Shown here one piece after another: positions 12,140-23,840 of a stretch of 64,000 nucleotides of DNA. The notes under the pieces are model-generated. The model saw only the letters and a list, made by a program, of their open reading frames with translations, did not search any database and was not told the origin of the DNA. The stretch is taken from contig CM063506.1 in the NCBI GenBank assembly GCA_032207245.1, forward strand, positions 43,866,725 to 43,930,724, in the 5' to 3' direction. Made by a program: the position numbers and the translations under genes. The DNA comes from Pardosa pseudoannulata (Eukaryota > Arthropoda > Arachnida > Araneae > Lycosidae). How positions within the stretch are numbered: the first letter of the stretch is position 1; every line of letters starts with the position of its first letter.

Positions 12140-12440
12140 GATTAGTCGGAAAAGGTAACGATCTCGCAACCTGGGTGTAGCGGGATCGAGGTTCAAGCTG
12201 ACCAAAGATTAGCAGTGTTCATCAATACATATTAGAACATATATAAAATAGAGTTGTGGTCGCAATTCTTCAATTTCCCAAACGATACCACTGGTGGCTA
12301 CCACTGATACCACTTGTGGTGGCAGGCCAAGCCAGGGGGTTTTATGCTTGGTTCCTACTTCTAAACTATGAAGTATTAAATAACTCCAACCTCTCGAGGC
12401 AACAAAGGCAACAGGCAACCATCCTTCCCAGAGAAGTCAC
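12140..12440 (+). mobile_element. tRNA-derived SINE, diverged copy
   Basis: A degraded tRNA-like head (about 12140-12200, with GAGGTTCAAGC as a B-box remnant) is followed by a body matching the SINE at 16154: the phrases gttgtggtcgcaattcttc, ccactggtggctacc and gtggcaggccaagccaggg align with the other copy. Ends are uncertain and no target duplication was found. Inserted in an intron, same orientation on the + strand, antisense to the TOX gene. Confidence 0.65.
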
Positions 12441-13629
12441 ATGACTCCTAAACCAACCAATGGACAAAATACCAACCAACCAATCTGACAGTGGTAAACG
12501 GTTAATTCGATTTTTAGCGCCACAGTCCACTTGTTATGACGCGAAAGTAAAAACCACAGCAAGAAATAGGAAAAAGAAGTTTATTTATAAGAAGTCGGGG
12601 CAAAGCTTATTAATGAAAGAGAGAACAATTCTTAAGGTCATATAAAAACCACTGAAATCGAACTGAACACGATGAGATGTTTTCAAAATAATATAAAACA
12701 ATGATGAAAGAGGAAAAAAATGCTAAATCTCTAACTATCGATTTAATAAAGCTAACAGCATCTCCTACTACATACAACTCTGAAAAAATAAAACAGAACT
12801 AATTTACACTTCGAATAGATCACTTTCCTTTCACTTCACTATACTTTCCTGCTTGTTAAAAGTAATTATCAACAATATAGAAAGGTCCAAAAGCAGAACT
12901 AAATTTTACTATCATAAATCTAAACAAAACTTGGATATAATAATAAAGGTTTGGGGCACTCAAGCCTATGTAGTAATCCCGCCCAATTGTTCCTCAACTT
13001 ATTTCGCTTTTATGGTTTGTAATTCAAGGTGTACCAAAAATGCACAATTTTCAATGTATTTTATTACATACTGTAACAACCCAGTAAATTAACTTCACAC
13101 TTCATATTCGCAATTTTTCAGGGATCAGACTAGTCATTCCCCTAAAAGTCCCAAATCCTGCAATCTTATGTTTATTGATCCATTGACCTTGAATACCATA
13201 CTAATAACAAAACGTGTAAAAGTCTAATTATGAAATATTCAGTTTTTATATATGGTTATTATGTACTATATCCGAGAAATCACGATATGGTTCTAAAATA
13301 ATGAAAAATTATTAAACAATGAAAATGACATCAAACAAAGAAAAGTTATTTAACGACAACATTATCAATTAAAAATTGCTTCTTTTGAACTACATTTACT
13401 GTTGTAGATTTTGCCTCCATTAAAGATCATCGTACATTTCGGGTTCACGGTTCTGTCCCCGAAGATGACATTTTTTCTAAAAGTCTAAATAATTAATTTT
13501 AACCTTTTTCTCATTCTTATTTTTAAAATTGTTCTATTATTTTTAATGTAGTTTTATTATTTTTAAAATAAATTTTTCCTATTTTTTTCATCGATATTTT
13601 TTTTATTTTAAATTATTAAATCCACGTAT

Positions 13630-13890
13630 TTTGTACGAATGTCCCTGGTCACAAAAATATTTCATGTTTTCTATCCCTAAACTCTCTACTCTCTAGTTTT
13701 TTTATGCTATGAACTTACGAATCCCCCTCCATTTCTTCATTATTTGTTTAGTTTATTTTTCCGCTCGTTGTCATTTTTGTGCTTACTGTTAAAAACCTCT
13801 ACATTGACAGGCTTGGCCCATTATGGTCCAGTTGCTCCATCACCTGTAAAGCTTTCATTAAAAAATTATAGTCAAATGCTTGTTCCAAAA
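13630..13890. repeat. Dispersed repeat, copy 1
   Basis: Shares ordered phrases with 32280-32570: tgtccctggtcacaaaaata, tctatccctaaactctctac, gctcgttgtcatttt and a later aatgcttgttcc/aatacttctgc segment. Likely an interspersed element in the same orientation. Type unknown. Confidence 0.6.
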
Positions 13891-14106
13891 CATATCCTAT
13901 CATAGGTCTTTGTTGCCTTGATTAGCCAATCAACAAGTTTTCAATTATTTCATTGTTATTAATAAACGAATATGTATAGCTAAAAATCTCTTCACACTCT
14001 GCATTATGTGGAATCGTTAAAATTAATGATACGAAATCCAAGAGCTTATATTTAAAATATCCATCACTGTTCTTTATTTAACCACGGTATCGGCACTTTC
14101 TTCTTC

Positions 14107-14461
14107 AAGAAGAATGTGGTACGGTTGTAGATAGCTAATTTCTGATTGCAGTCTGAAAGTATAAGCACTAATAACACTAATTTGGCAGAGCCTAAGTAAA
14201 ATTTCGTTGCAAACACAGGCACAAACGAAGAAGAATGCGGTAAGGATTTCTTGCTACAAACTGCAAATTCTGATTGCAGTCGCACTAATAACACTAATGA
14301 TTTAGCAGAGCCTAAATAAAATTTCGTTGCAAACACATGCACAAACGAAGAAGAATGCGATAAGGATTTCTTGTTACAAACTGCAAAATTCTGATTGCAG
14401 TCGCACTAATAACACTAATAATTTGGCAGAGCCTAAATAAAATTTCGCTGCAAACACAAAC
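14107..14461. repeat. Three tandem 120-base units
   Basis: Units start at 14107, 14227 and 14347 with gaagaagaatgcg and end in the phrase aaatttcgttgcaaacacatgc. Copies 2 and 3 are nearly identical and copy 1 is more diverged. Confidence 0.9.
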
Positions 14462-15554
14462 GGAAAGTTTAATATTTCTTCCTTCGAATATTCAGCGATT
14501 CGCACCGGAAAAGGGTTTAAAAAAATTCAGGTTTTGATGGGTTAAACACCTTGAAAAAGAACGGTCAAGATATCAGTTGTTTGGGTGGTGAGCTGTAGTG
14601 AATCTGGCGATATGATTTCTTAAAGTCATCCAAGAACCATTCAAATCCAGCTCAACACGATACGTTAAAGAAAGAAAAATACATAACAAAAGATAAAGAA
14701 ACAGAAGACTAAATCCCCATCTATTGATTAACCATTTCACCCCCTTACATTTTAATAAATCTAACAGCCTCCCCCTACTATAACTCCTTAAAAATAAAAA
14801 AAGAGAGAGAGAACTAATTTCCACTTCGAATCGAAATCTCCCTCCTTTTACACACACGCCAGCACTAAAATTCCAGTCACCAAACATTGAACCCTCGCCG
14901 TCGTAATAGACTCTCCCTGTCAGCGTTAAAAGTCCATTTATTTCGATTATGTTCAATTAAAGTTCGCGATAGCTGACGAACAGACGGAAATTTATGGTCC
15001 CGGGAGTATTATTTCTACGGCGCGATGAAGAATTTTAATTGCATTTGGGAGGTTTTGACGGAGAAAATGTTCCTCTTAATGGCAGGCATAACTCAGAAAA
15101 GTATGTGTCCGCGAACATGTTAGGAGCCAATATATTTGTACGTTTATTAAGTATGTATGCATCGCAGATCGATGGAGAATTTTTTCCCCACTGCCAATGT
15201 GGAAGGAGATATTAATGTTTAAACATTTTCGAGACCCATTGTTACTGACACTGGGATCAGAAAAATATATTTATTTTTTTTGTTCTCAATTATAAATGAT
15301 ATAACACGTATCAACGCACAGTAAAGAATTATCAAAAATCTGAGGAAAAGATCTAGAAAAATCGCTTTCGTCAAGGTGCATAAACGGAATCAGTACGGTT
15401 AGCAACTTCTCACTTTAAACTTTAGTATGAATGTAAGTGTTACGAAATTTAAACGAAGCATCGTACTAGCTCTTGAAGAATTTTGTGTTGTAGCAGACAA
15501 CTTTTCACTTAGAACAAAGCATTAATTAATAAATAAATTTAAACAAAGCATTAT

Positions 15555-15834
15555 CCCAGATAGCAAATTTAGTTTGCAGCAAACTTGCTTCAAGTTCAGC
15601 GTGACAAGACTGCAAGTTTGAAACAAGACGGCAGCAAGTCTAAGAATTTTCACTTGCTTCAAGGTTGTCATGACAAGTTTGTTACAGTTTTGCAGCAAAA
15701 TGGCACTGCAAAGGAGTGGTCACTTTATGTTCCGTCTAACTTGCAGGAGTTTTCTGCAAGTTTGTAGAGTCAAATTTGTTATGACAAGATATTATCCAGA
15801 AAAAATCAAACTGCAAGTATGCATGCTATCTGGG
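15555..15834. mobile_element. MITE with CCCAGATAGCA ends
   Basis: CCCAGATAGCA at 15555-15565 and its complement TGCTATCTGGG at 15824-15834. The interior repeats a gcaagtttg/caagtttgtt phrase and contains tgtcatgacaag, a short palindrome. A 60-codon frame inside is part of this repeat structure, not a gene. Superfamily not assigned. Confidence 0.65.
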
Positions 15835-15986
15835 GATACTATCTCTTAACGATTTAATTCAGTTATAGTTAAAAAAAAGAAAAGATACAACACCTAGATT
15901 TTGATGACAGTGAGCGTTACCCCCCCCCCATGCACACATACAAATTCAAAACGTATTTTTGCAATACCTCTCTACGTAAGCACACG

Positions 15987-16570
15987 TTCGATTATATAAT
16001 TAAGTCGAGAATCTCCAATCTTTTTATACTCTAGGGCAGATTCTAAAATACAATGGGGCAGTGAGCACATTTACTTTTTTTTTAAGGTAAATTTTTCGAT
16101 TATATAAGTAACTCAGGGGGTCTTCAATCTTTTTATACTCTAGGAAACATTCTGCGCCGCTGTAGCTCAGTCGGTAAAGGCAAAGATCTCGAAACCGAGA
16201 GGTTGCGGGTTCGGAACCCGAGCAGGCTTAAGATTCGCCGTGTTCGTTAAAGGTGACTGGGGCACGTAAAATAGGTTCGTGGTCACAATGTCCTCCAAGT
16301 TCTCCATCAATACCTCTGGGGGTGGCAGGCCAAGCCTATGGGTCTTCTGCTTGATTCCTGCCTAGGACCCACTTGATCAAAGTTGTTCTTTCACCTTAAC
16401 GGTGCTCATTAAAACGAAAGAAGCACCCCTTTGCCTTAATACGAGTAGCGTACGGGTCAATCGTGTTTGGTTTGTCCAAGTGCCACCAGAAACAACAACA
16501 GGAAACATTCTAAAATACCAATGGGGCAGTGAGCACATTTCCTTTTTTATAGGTAAATTTATTGGTCAGT
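15987..16570. repeat. Tandem pair of about 100-base units, second split by a SINE
   Basis: Unit 1 (about 15987-16088) and unit 2 (about 16097-16153 plus 16500-16562) share cgattatata, tctttttatactctagg, and attctaaaatac followed by aatggggcagtgagcacatt. The second unit is broken by the SINE at 16154-16499, and unit 1 shows its uninterrupted form. Confidence 0.85.
16154..16499 (+). mobile_element. tRNA-derived SINE with target-site duplication
   Basis: The head carries an A box (TGTAGCTCAGTCGG) and a B box (GGTTCGGAACC) of an RNA polymerase III promoter in tRNA spacing; it is followed by a tRNA-unrelated body and a short AAC-repeat tail (acaacaac). AGGAAACATTCT is present directly on both sides (16142-16153 and 16500-16511), a 12-base target-site duplication expected of LINE-dependent retroposition. 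The tRNA part is not a functional tRNA gene because the anticodon arm is altered and the sequence runs on. Confidence 0.85.
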
Positions 16571-17133
16571 ATAATTTACAATAACAAGATTCAAAAGTTA
16601 TTGATTGTATTCTTAAACAAAATAAATAACTAGAAAATAATAGACAAACAGAAAATAATAGAGAAACATTTATGGATCCATTGGTATAAAAATTCTTTAC
16701 AAAACGGAGACGTCTGGCAAGCCTAGTTATAAAATGATAAATTATTTTTTTCCAAATAAATATGGGTATCTTTAATTACAAAACATAAAATACATTGACT
16801 TAAAATTTTTAGTGACTAATATTTTTAAACTTTGATATTTTGTTGCGATTCGTGCGGCAGTGGGGACAAGTAAACCGTTGGTGGACGTCTTGTGCACGCG
16901 GGCATAGGGTTGGAGACCCTTGAAGTAACTGTATTGTTTTAACAGGCTAATTCGTCGATTAGTGCTTTTAGGAGATTTTTTTAAGTGCAAGTACAGAAAA
17001 ATGGCTCAACAAGATCTGTAAACTGACTTTACAGGGATCACTTCTGGTTCCTAAGCATCAGATCACCGGGATTAAAGATTCCTTATTTTTTTTTTAAAGG
17101 GGCTATTTTGTACAGGAAGAAAAAAGTACTTAC

Positions 17134-17269
17134 ACTTTTGCTTTCGATATCAAGGCCATCCCACATGGATGCCACTATCTTTGACACTTCACCAAAACTT
17201 GCATTTGGGTTTTGTCCCTTGATGGCTGCCTGGGTGTCTCTGAAGAAAAGAGCATATGCTGATACGGGT
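17134..17269 (-). CDS. TOX: TOX-family gene, visible exon 6 (HMG box, helices 1 and 2)
   Basis: One base plus 45 codons (residues 277-321), phase 0 at the 3' end. It encodes [20 protein letters not shown], then [20 protein letters not shown] and IESKS. This is almost identical to the vertebrate TOX HMG box (helix 1 [18 protein letters not shown], helix 2 [16 protein letters not shown]). HMG boxes bind and bend DNA in the minor groove; the conserved Pro, aromatic and Trp core positions are present. The acceptor is cttttcag before ACCCGT and the donor is AAAAGT|GTAAGTA. A second GT two bases earlier would break the frame with exon 7, which fixes this donor. Confidence 0.95.
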
Positions 17270-17765
17270 CTGAAAAGAGAAAAAGGTAGGCAATGTAATA
17301 TTTGTTATACAAATAAAAAATATGCATTCAGGAACATGAGTAAAACTTAACTTGAGCTACGTAAGCTAACATGAGTAATTTAAATGAATAAACTACGACA
17401 TTAAAAAATATTAATTTGACGATGTAGAACAGAGATGGCGAACCTAAGGAAAGAGACAGGTACACATTTTTATTTATTTAAAGCAACATTTATGAAAAGA
17501 ACATATCTTCAAGACTAGCAGACATCAAATTAAAAACAAAAACGAGCATTAGCGCCATTACGACATTAAGTAGGATATAGAACGAAGACTAGTGTCCCCC
17601 TTACACCATGAAAGTACCTGCAGGGAACATTGACTTTTTCTTGTATGTGAGTGGGATGAGTTATTAGGAGAGAATATAAATTTAATTGAAATTATGACAG
17701 AGTTTACGGTTTTGTGTCTTACATTTGAATATGAAGTTCATATGCAACAAAAACTTATCTTTCGA

Positions 17766-17951
17766 GACATGGGAGAAGTATTTTTTGAGAATGAGAAGAC
17801 CGATGATCACTATCGTCTGCTTCATTGATTCAGACAATGATTATTGTGTATCATATGGCATTGATATTTAAAATCAGACATGGGAGAAGTATTTTTTTTG
17901 AGAATGAGAAGACCGATGATCACTATCGTCTGCTTCATTGATTCAGACAAT
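17766..17951. repeat. Tandem duplication of a 73-base segment
   Basis: Copies at 17766-17838 and 17877-17951 begin gacatgggagaagtattttt and end cattgattcagacaat, separated by 38 bases. They differ only in the length of a T run, so the event is recent. Confidence 0.92.
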
Positions 17952-18216
17952 TTGATTTTCTAATTATAACTATCTAAAAAACTGAAAAGGTAAAAGGCTT
18001 CAATAACATACGAAAACTGAATTTTTAAATAAATGTCACTTAAAACCTGTATATTAGAGCAGTGATTCTTATATTGTAATAAGAGGATAAAAAATAATTT
18101 TGAAAATTAAACATTTTTATGTAGATTATAAGGTTTAAAGATGATTTTTGAAAGAAACATAATAAATGGCAAACTGAATACTTGAAATAATAAACCTTAA
18201 TTAAACTGGCATATAA

Positions 18217-18405
18217 ATCGAAAAGCGTTCCGTCATCCTTGATGTAGAATATCGTACCAATTCAGAGTTTCGAGAGACTAATCTGCAAAAAAATTGGAAT
18301 GACGTTGAAAATGTACAGGAGGAGATCCGATATCTATCAAAAATTGCCGATGAGTTACACTTGTTCCGTTTCAAATTTAAAGGAGAAGATTTCGCAATAA
18401 AATGA
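18217..18405 (+). pseudogene. Orphan reading frame with protein-like composition
   Basis: Sixty-two sense codons run from just after a TAA (18214-18216) to a TGA (18403-18405), with no ATG at the start. The peptide includes VEYRTNSEFRETNLQKNWND and later QEEIRYLSKIADELHLFRFK. The charged, amphipathic composition and balanced codon use differ from the AT-rich intron. LSKIADEL fits the core of a BH3 helix (LxxxGD/ADE pattern) by eye. No acceptor precedes it, and the strand is opposite to the TOX gene. It may be a decayed retrocopy or transposon piece. I do not know the protein. Confidence 0.3.
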
Positions 18406-19567
18406 GTGGGCAAGCTTTGTTCATTTGCACCATTAATACACCGCTTCAAAAATGGTATAATTTCTAGACGTAATGTTGTTCTAAATAAATATTATACAAT
18501 GTGTGAGATGAATGTAACTTACATAAACAACCATTTTCCCAAAATAATTTCTCAACCTTTCGTTCAAGTTTTTTAAAGGTTTTTTTTTTCAAATTTCTGT
18601 GCGTTTTTCTAGATAAAGATATCAAATAAAAAACGAAAAAAGAAGACTAAAGAACTCGTAAATTTAAAATGTTTGTAAAATTGTCTAAAATGAAGCATTA
18701 AGTTTTCCCAACTTGAATTGTTAATACCAATAAAAGAAGTTAAACACTTCTTTAATGAAAATGTTGACCCATTTTGAAAATAAATTTTGACAACACACCA
18801 GCGTCAGTAGCATAAACATTTATCCATTCCCAAAAATGCATATAATTTGTTAGAGATAAAATGTAGAGCAATTCCGCATTAACGCGCAAAGGTGTCTGAC
18901 ATGAATCCCAAAGAGAAAGATGAACGCCACATTTACACTGATCTCAATTTGGCAGTTTACTTTTCTTTAAAGCTTAACGTAAAGAATAATTATAAAAGAT
19001 TAAGAGTTTAAAAACTTATTAACAGTGAAACGACAACGGATGAGTGCACTTCTATACACACAAGCCAGATGGATTTGTTATGCCTACAATACAGTTTTGG
19101 AAGAGACGTGAAAAAAGCAGCTTAGTCAATCAACAGCTTTAATTTAAAGTAGATTTTTAATTTTTGAATCGCTTCTATAGCATTACAACTTGATTATTAA
19201 TTTAATATATAAATTTTAAATGCTATGAAATTTTTCTGTAAAATTTTCCGTGCATTCTAGTCTCAAATGACATTTTTTTTCTGCTAATACACTTCCACCA
19301 TTTTTAAGTTTTAATAATATCGTCTGCTGAAACCTCTTATCACCGTGTTAGTAGCCATTTTTTAAAAAATAGAATAATTAAACCTTTCACGTAGGTTCAC
19401 ATGATTTTCAAGATATCCGGGCAGTGCGGTAACTAGATTTGAATAAAAAAGACAGAAACTTCGATAAAAACAGATGGGAATTGCCTTGTGTTTATATGAA
19501 TTATCTATATTCTACAGCCTGTCTCTGTTCTTTAATTTTATAACTTTTTTTCCATTCCATTTTCCAA

Positions 19568-19571
<4 letters not shown>

Positions 19572-19599
<28 letters not shown>
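19572..19599. repeat. (TA)n microsatellite
   Basis: Fourteen TA dinucleotides. Confidence 0.95.
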
Positions 19600-19602
<3 letters not shown>

Positions 19603-20030
19603 AGGAAAATTCTTAGGGGTTTTCAAAATTTAAATCAAGGGTAAAAATTCCCGCTTCCTTTTCCATTCCCCTTTTTAACCCCTAACCTAAATTGACCACT
19701 GGGGCTACAGGTTACGCCTTCAGAGAAGGGGCCTGGCCAATAATAAACCTACATGGCCCTAGTGGACAATTTAGTAAATTTCCAAATAAAAAGGAGATAC
19801 ATGCTAGCGGAGACAGATTTTTCTAGAGATTTTCCCACAGATGTTGACCCAGGTGTTACGAGTCTTGTACATCGAACTTCATGCTAGCTGACCCTTCCGT
19901 TTGTCCTGTCCCTATGATGAAGTGGGAACCCGTCCTTCAACGTTATCTTAATAAAGGTCTTTAGCTAAAAAGGTATCATTTTTATGGCCATGACTGCAAC
20001 CCCCCATCGAGAAGTCCGTCTCATTACACA
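19600..20030. other. GC-richer block, probably repeat-derived
   Basis: This 430-base block is clearly less AT-rich than its surroundings, starts at a TA microsatellite and ends at a (CA)n run. It contains the hairpin at 19687-19774 and phrases such as cagagaaggggcctggcc. No coding frame is seen. A retroelement or SINE fragment is likely but not identified. Confidence 0.4.
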
Positions 20031-21059
20031 CACACACACATATATGCACGCACGCACACACACAAACATACAAAGTGATTATGTAAAACATGCCATTTTC
20101 TTTGTTAAATATTTTATTAAACACTAACCTACATATCAGTAAAACAGTAAACAGTTAACAGTTAAGAGAGATAAAAGGTAGAGTTGTAACAAGATAGGAG
20201 AAAAAACGAATGAAAGAAATAACTAAAAATATTATATCGTTTGTCTTCAGAATGTTTCGATATTTCAAGGCAATTGAATCTATTGCATGAAAATGATTAA
20301 GTTATTACGTGATTTCAATAACTTAACGAGAGTACAACCACTTATTACGTTTCAATTCGTAATTACGAAGCTGCCATAAATGAATCTTCAAACTAACAAA
20401 ATCGAGAGACATAGTAATACTTCCAGTAAAACTCAGAAGGAGCATTAAAAAGTAAATAAATTACATACCTAAAATAAATACCAATATTTAACTTAAGAAA
20501 AAAATGGCATAAATGCAGGTGTGCCAGTTTCGAAATAGGGTCAAATACACAATTCATTTCCTTTTAAGTGAAAATAACCGTAACAGCATAACATTGACAC
20601 TAACTACAAAAACCAAGATTTTTAGAGACTTTTAAAACTATAGCAAAAATTCCAATAAAGGAAAAATGAACCATTCGCCGTAATTTAATGCGAAAAAATA
20701 CTTTTAATGGATCAAGAAACAATTAGCTGCACTTTTCAAATTCTTTTAAATTCACAAGCCATCTTTTTCGAAGGCTATTCTAAATGGTGGGTTAATTTTT
20801 GTTTAAATGTTCTTTCTTTCCGATGAAATCGAATGTCATAAATCAGGAAGAAAAAATTACACAAACGACTTTATTTAAATGAGCAAAAGACATTAGCATT
20901 AAAAAAAAAAGAGTGGAGCCCATAATGCATAGAGAGGCAATAAAATTACACAACTGTAAAATTGAGAGTCATAACTTTTGGGGCAATACACTATTTTACA
21001 TAGATATTGCGAAAACGTCGGCGTAAATCAAAATAATAATAATAATAAAGTATAAAAAT

Positions 21060-21440
21060 ATAATCCTTTTTATAGAACGGGATATTTATACGGCAGTCAA
21101 ACGGGGAGGCCATAAAACTGCCAGTTTTAACAATGGGGATTTATTGATGAAAAGCGTTACATAATAGCGGAAGATTTGGCCGTTTGTCCATTTTTATTTA
21201 ATATTTTTTCGACGTTGCTAGGCAACCGCTTCAAACAGATTCAAGAGAAAGATATTTCTTTTCCGAAATTTTTATATTTTTTTCTTTCTTCCATTCCATT
21301 TATAATGTACACGTATTAAAAGCAATTTATGATTTGCTTTTACAATTTCGAGAAAAGTCATTACTTTCTTTCTCTCTGAACATAAATAGAACAAAGGGGG
21401 CTGTTTAGATGATGCATTAGTTCTCGTTCATCTATTATTT
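21060..21440. promoter_or_regulatory. Candidate conserved non-coding element with RFX-type X-box
   Basis: Non-repetitive, GC-richer intronic sequence lacking simple repeats. At 21214-21226 lies GTTGCTAGGCAAC, an imperfect palindrome fitting the RFX X-box (GTNRCC-like half, spacer, RGYAAC half). Whether it is conserved or bound cannot be judged from one genome. Confidence 0.3.
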
Positions 21441-23572
21441 CGGTGCGTGTACGTGTATGAGTGTATTTTTCAACCATTTATCACTATCCCGGGAGTTGGC
21501 ATTGTTTAATATTTCAGAGTACTGAATTCTGCGAAATGTAAAACCATTTATAACTCTGGGCATTTAAGAATGGTAAAAATTCAAAAAGATGGCTGACAAA
21601 TGATAGTAGACCACAACCTAAATTATAAGACGCACCATTTAATATGCTACTATCGTTATTGAAGGTTTTTCTTTTGCTCTTTCGAAATTGTGATAGCTCC
21701 ATATAATGAAAACGGATATCAATCTATTCTATTCTAACGAAGAAAAAACAAAAATACGCAAAATTATTTATGATCATCGACCATTTAAAGACAAGATAAT
21801 TTAAGGAAATAAATAAATCGAAACATGCCATGAAAAATATTAACAAAGCACAATTTACGTCTTAATTTTAGAACTTGAAAAACTATTAAACTACAAACCT
21901 TTTTATCCAAATGAATGATGAGAGAACTTCATATTCAAACGACAGACATTTATAAATGTAAAGAAAAATAGTTCATCGGTTTATTTATTTTTTTAAACAT
22001 GGGAAGTGGCAACAAGAAGAGGAAAAGAAAAACCTTCGCGTTTAAAATTGCTATTTTTTTATTCTCTAGAAAAAGACGGAATGTGCTGTTTCAAATCTGA
22101 ACATTATTGTTTAGGTGATAAAGAACTTTTTATTTATTTATTCTTTAAAAGGTCGTATACTTGTGATTGTTTCTCGAAACTACTAGTACATCTTATAGGA
22201 TATTATTTTGCTTTTATATGTTTAATTAAATATTTTTGAGCTATAACATTTATTTTAAATACTGAATATTTTAAGGTATCCAACTGAGTTTAAATGACGG
22301 AATTAAGACAGACCAAAGCGTTAGCTTTCCTAAACAGTTTATTTTAGTCTCTACGATCTACAAGATAGAAAATGTGATAATTTTTGTTTTTGATCGACAA
22401 ATCGAAGTTGCATTTAAATTACCGGAAGTTACAGTTTAAATGAATTTTAATGATAAACAAATGGCAAATTTAATTTTTTTTCTTCTTCAAAGTAGACTTT
22501 CTGGAGATTTTAGTTTGATTTGAACTTATATAACTGGAAATTTTTACGAGGCTGCAATGAACATTTTGTAAAAACTTTAAGCAGCAAAAATACATTTCCT
22601 GAGAAATTATGATTTGATGTTTTTATTACTCAAAAATAACAACAATAAAAATTTTTAACAGATAATTTGCATAATATTGTGAAATTAAAAAACAGATTGT
22701 AAAAGCAATTTTTGAGAAATTACAGCTGTTTTTTTATTATTTTTTATTTATTTATTTATTTTTTTAATAAAATATGGGGATTGTTTTTAAATATCTGAAT
22801 TGTTATTTTATGATGAATATCTCTTATAAATTTTAATATAAGGTCTTAGATTTAGTTTCATTACATTCTTGGATGACTGAGGTATGTATGTAACCCCCAA
22901 AAATATTTTTGGACTGTTATATTTTGACTCACAACGTTAGCGGAAGGTATAAAAAATTACACGATTCTTTTCCACATATATGCAAATTTTTTTTCAGGAT
23001 GTAAAAAAAAAAAAAAAAAAATTTCCTTTTAACTTTTTTATGTGTGCAAATACCTCAGAAATACTTATTAACACATTAATTTTGCTTTTTCAAAATATGG
23101 TACCCGAACCTTATCAGTGCGTAAAATAAAAAAATAAATAAATAAATAAACGCTTTGACATACTGTAACATTGTTTTCGATGGAATTTAACGAATGTCTG
23201 TCTTTCAGACAAATAAATTGCCGATGTTTAAAATAAAGTGATACACTAATAGCAATTAAATAAATAAATAAATAAATAACTTCGAAATAATTTAACCAGA
23301 TTTTTTTAAAGTTAGGGGCCCATAATTTAAAAATTTCATAAAATTACTGGTTATTAATCATAATTTGTAATATGCAATACAAACCGTAAATTATTACACA
23401 AAAATATACAAGTCACAAAAAAGTGCTTTTATTTACTACTCATAAGTTTGTTTTTAAAACGCTATATTTATTTAATTTATATTTAGATGTTGTAAAACAC
23501 TAAATTTTTTTAAAAAAAACTATAATTTTCAGGACTTAAAGCAAAACATAGCTTTATTTTAATATTACTTAC

Positions 23573-23691
23573 TTTTGAGGCTCATTGGGATCTCGCTTCT
23601 TTTTCTTTTTCTGAGCCTTGGGTTTCTTGGTAACTTTTGGTACAGTGGTATCGACGGGTTCTGGCGTTGGACGCTTCATTGTGCCTATTAA
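23573..23691 (-). CDS. TOX: TOX-family gene, visible exon 5 (basic NLS region, start of HMG box)
   Basis: Thirty-nine codons plus two bases of a split lysine codon (residues 237-276). It runs LIGTMKRPTPEPVD, then VPKVTKKPKAQKKKKKRDPN and EPQ. The lysine-rich stretch (residues 255-269) followed by RDPNEPQKP is the hallmark entry to the TOX HMG box and a likely nuclear-localisation signal. The acceptor is attgcag before TTAATA and the donor is CAAAA|GTAAGT. Splicing to exon 6 restores [10 protein letters not shown] exactly. A TTAA-flanked piggyBac-like element sits about 150 bases upstream in the preceding intron and a hAT-like element 70 bases beyond that. Confidence 0.93.
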
Positions 23692-23840
23692 CTGCAATGG
23701 AACATCACCGTATTAATAAAAACCAAATGACAAACACAATTTTAACAAAGAAAATTACATAACACAATATACACAAAATTATCATAAATTCTTTTATATA
23801 ACGAATTTTGTAAACTCGGGCTTGACGTAACTGTTTGTAT

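Larger units (their letters stand above)
11796..17133 (-). other. Intron between visible exons 6 and 7
   Basis: 5,338 bases. It holds two SINE copies (about 12140-12440 and 16154-16499), a 120-base tandem array (14107-14461), one copy of a dispersed repeat (13630-13890), a MITE (15555-15834) and a unique non-repetitive stretch at 14940-15230. Confidence 0.88.
17270..23572 (-). other. Intron between visible exons 5 and 6
   Basis: 6,303 bases. It holds a 73-base duplicated segment (17766-17951), an orphan reading frame (18217-18405), a hairpin (19687-19774), a GC-richer block to about 20030, and a candidate conserved element with an RFX-type X-box near 21214. From 22240 to 23572 I see only AT-rich simple sequence, including (AAAT)n runs near 23130 and 23260. 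Confidence 0.88.

Noticed and set aside
14573..14956. 127-codon open frame on the minus strand
   Set aside because: Low-complexity Leu/Ser/Phe-rich translation, no known motif, no supporting splice or start context.
16154..16230. Possible tRNA gene
   Set aside because: Has A and B boxes, but is the head of a SINE with a target-site duplication at both ends and an altered anticodon arm.
18201..18449. 82-codon frame on the minus strand
   Set aside because: Shadow of the plus-strand orphan frame at 18217-18405, which has the more protein-like codon use.
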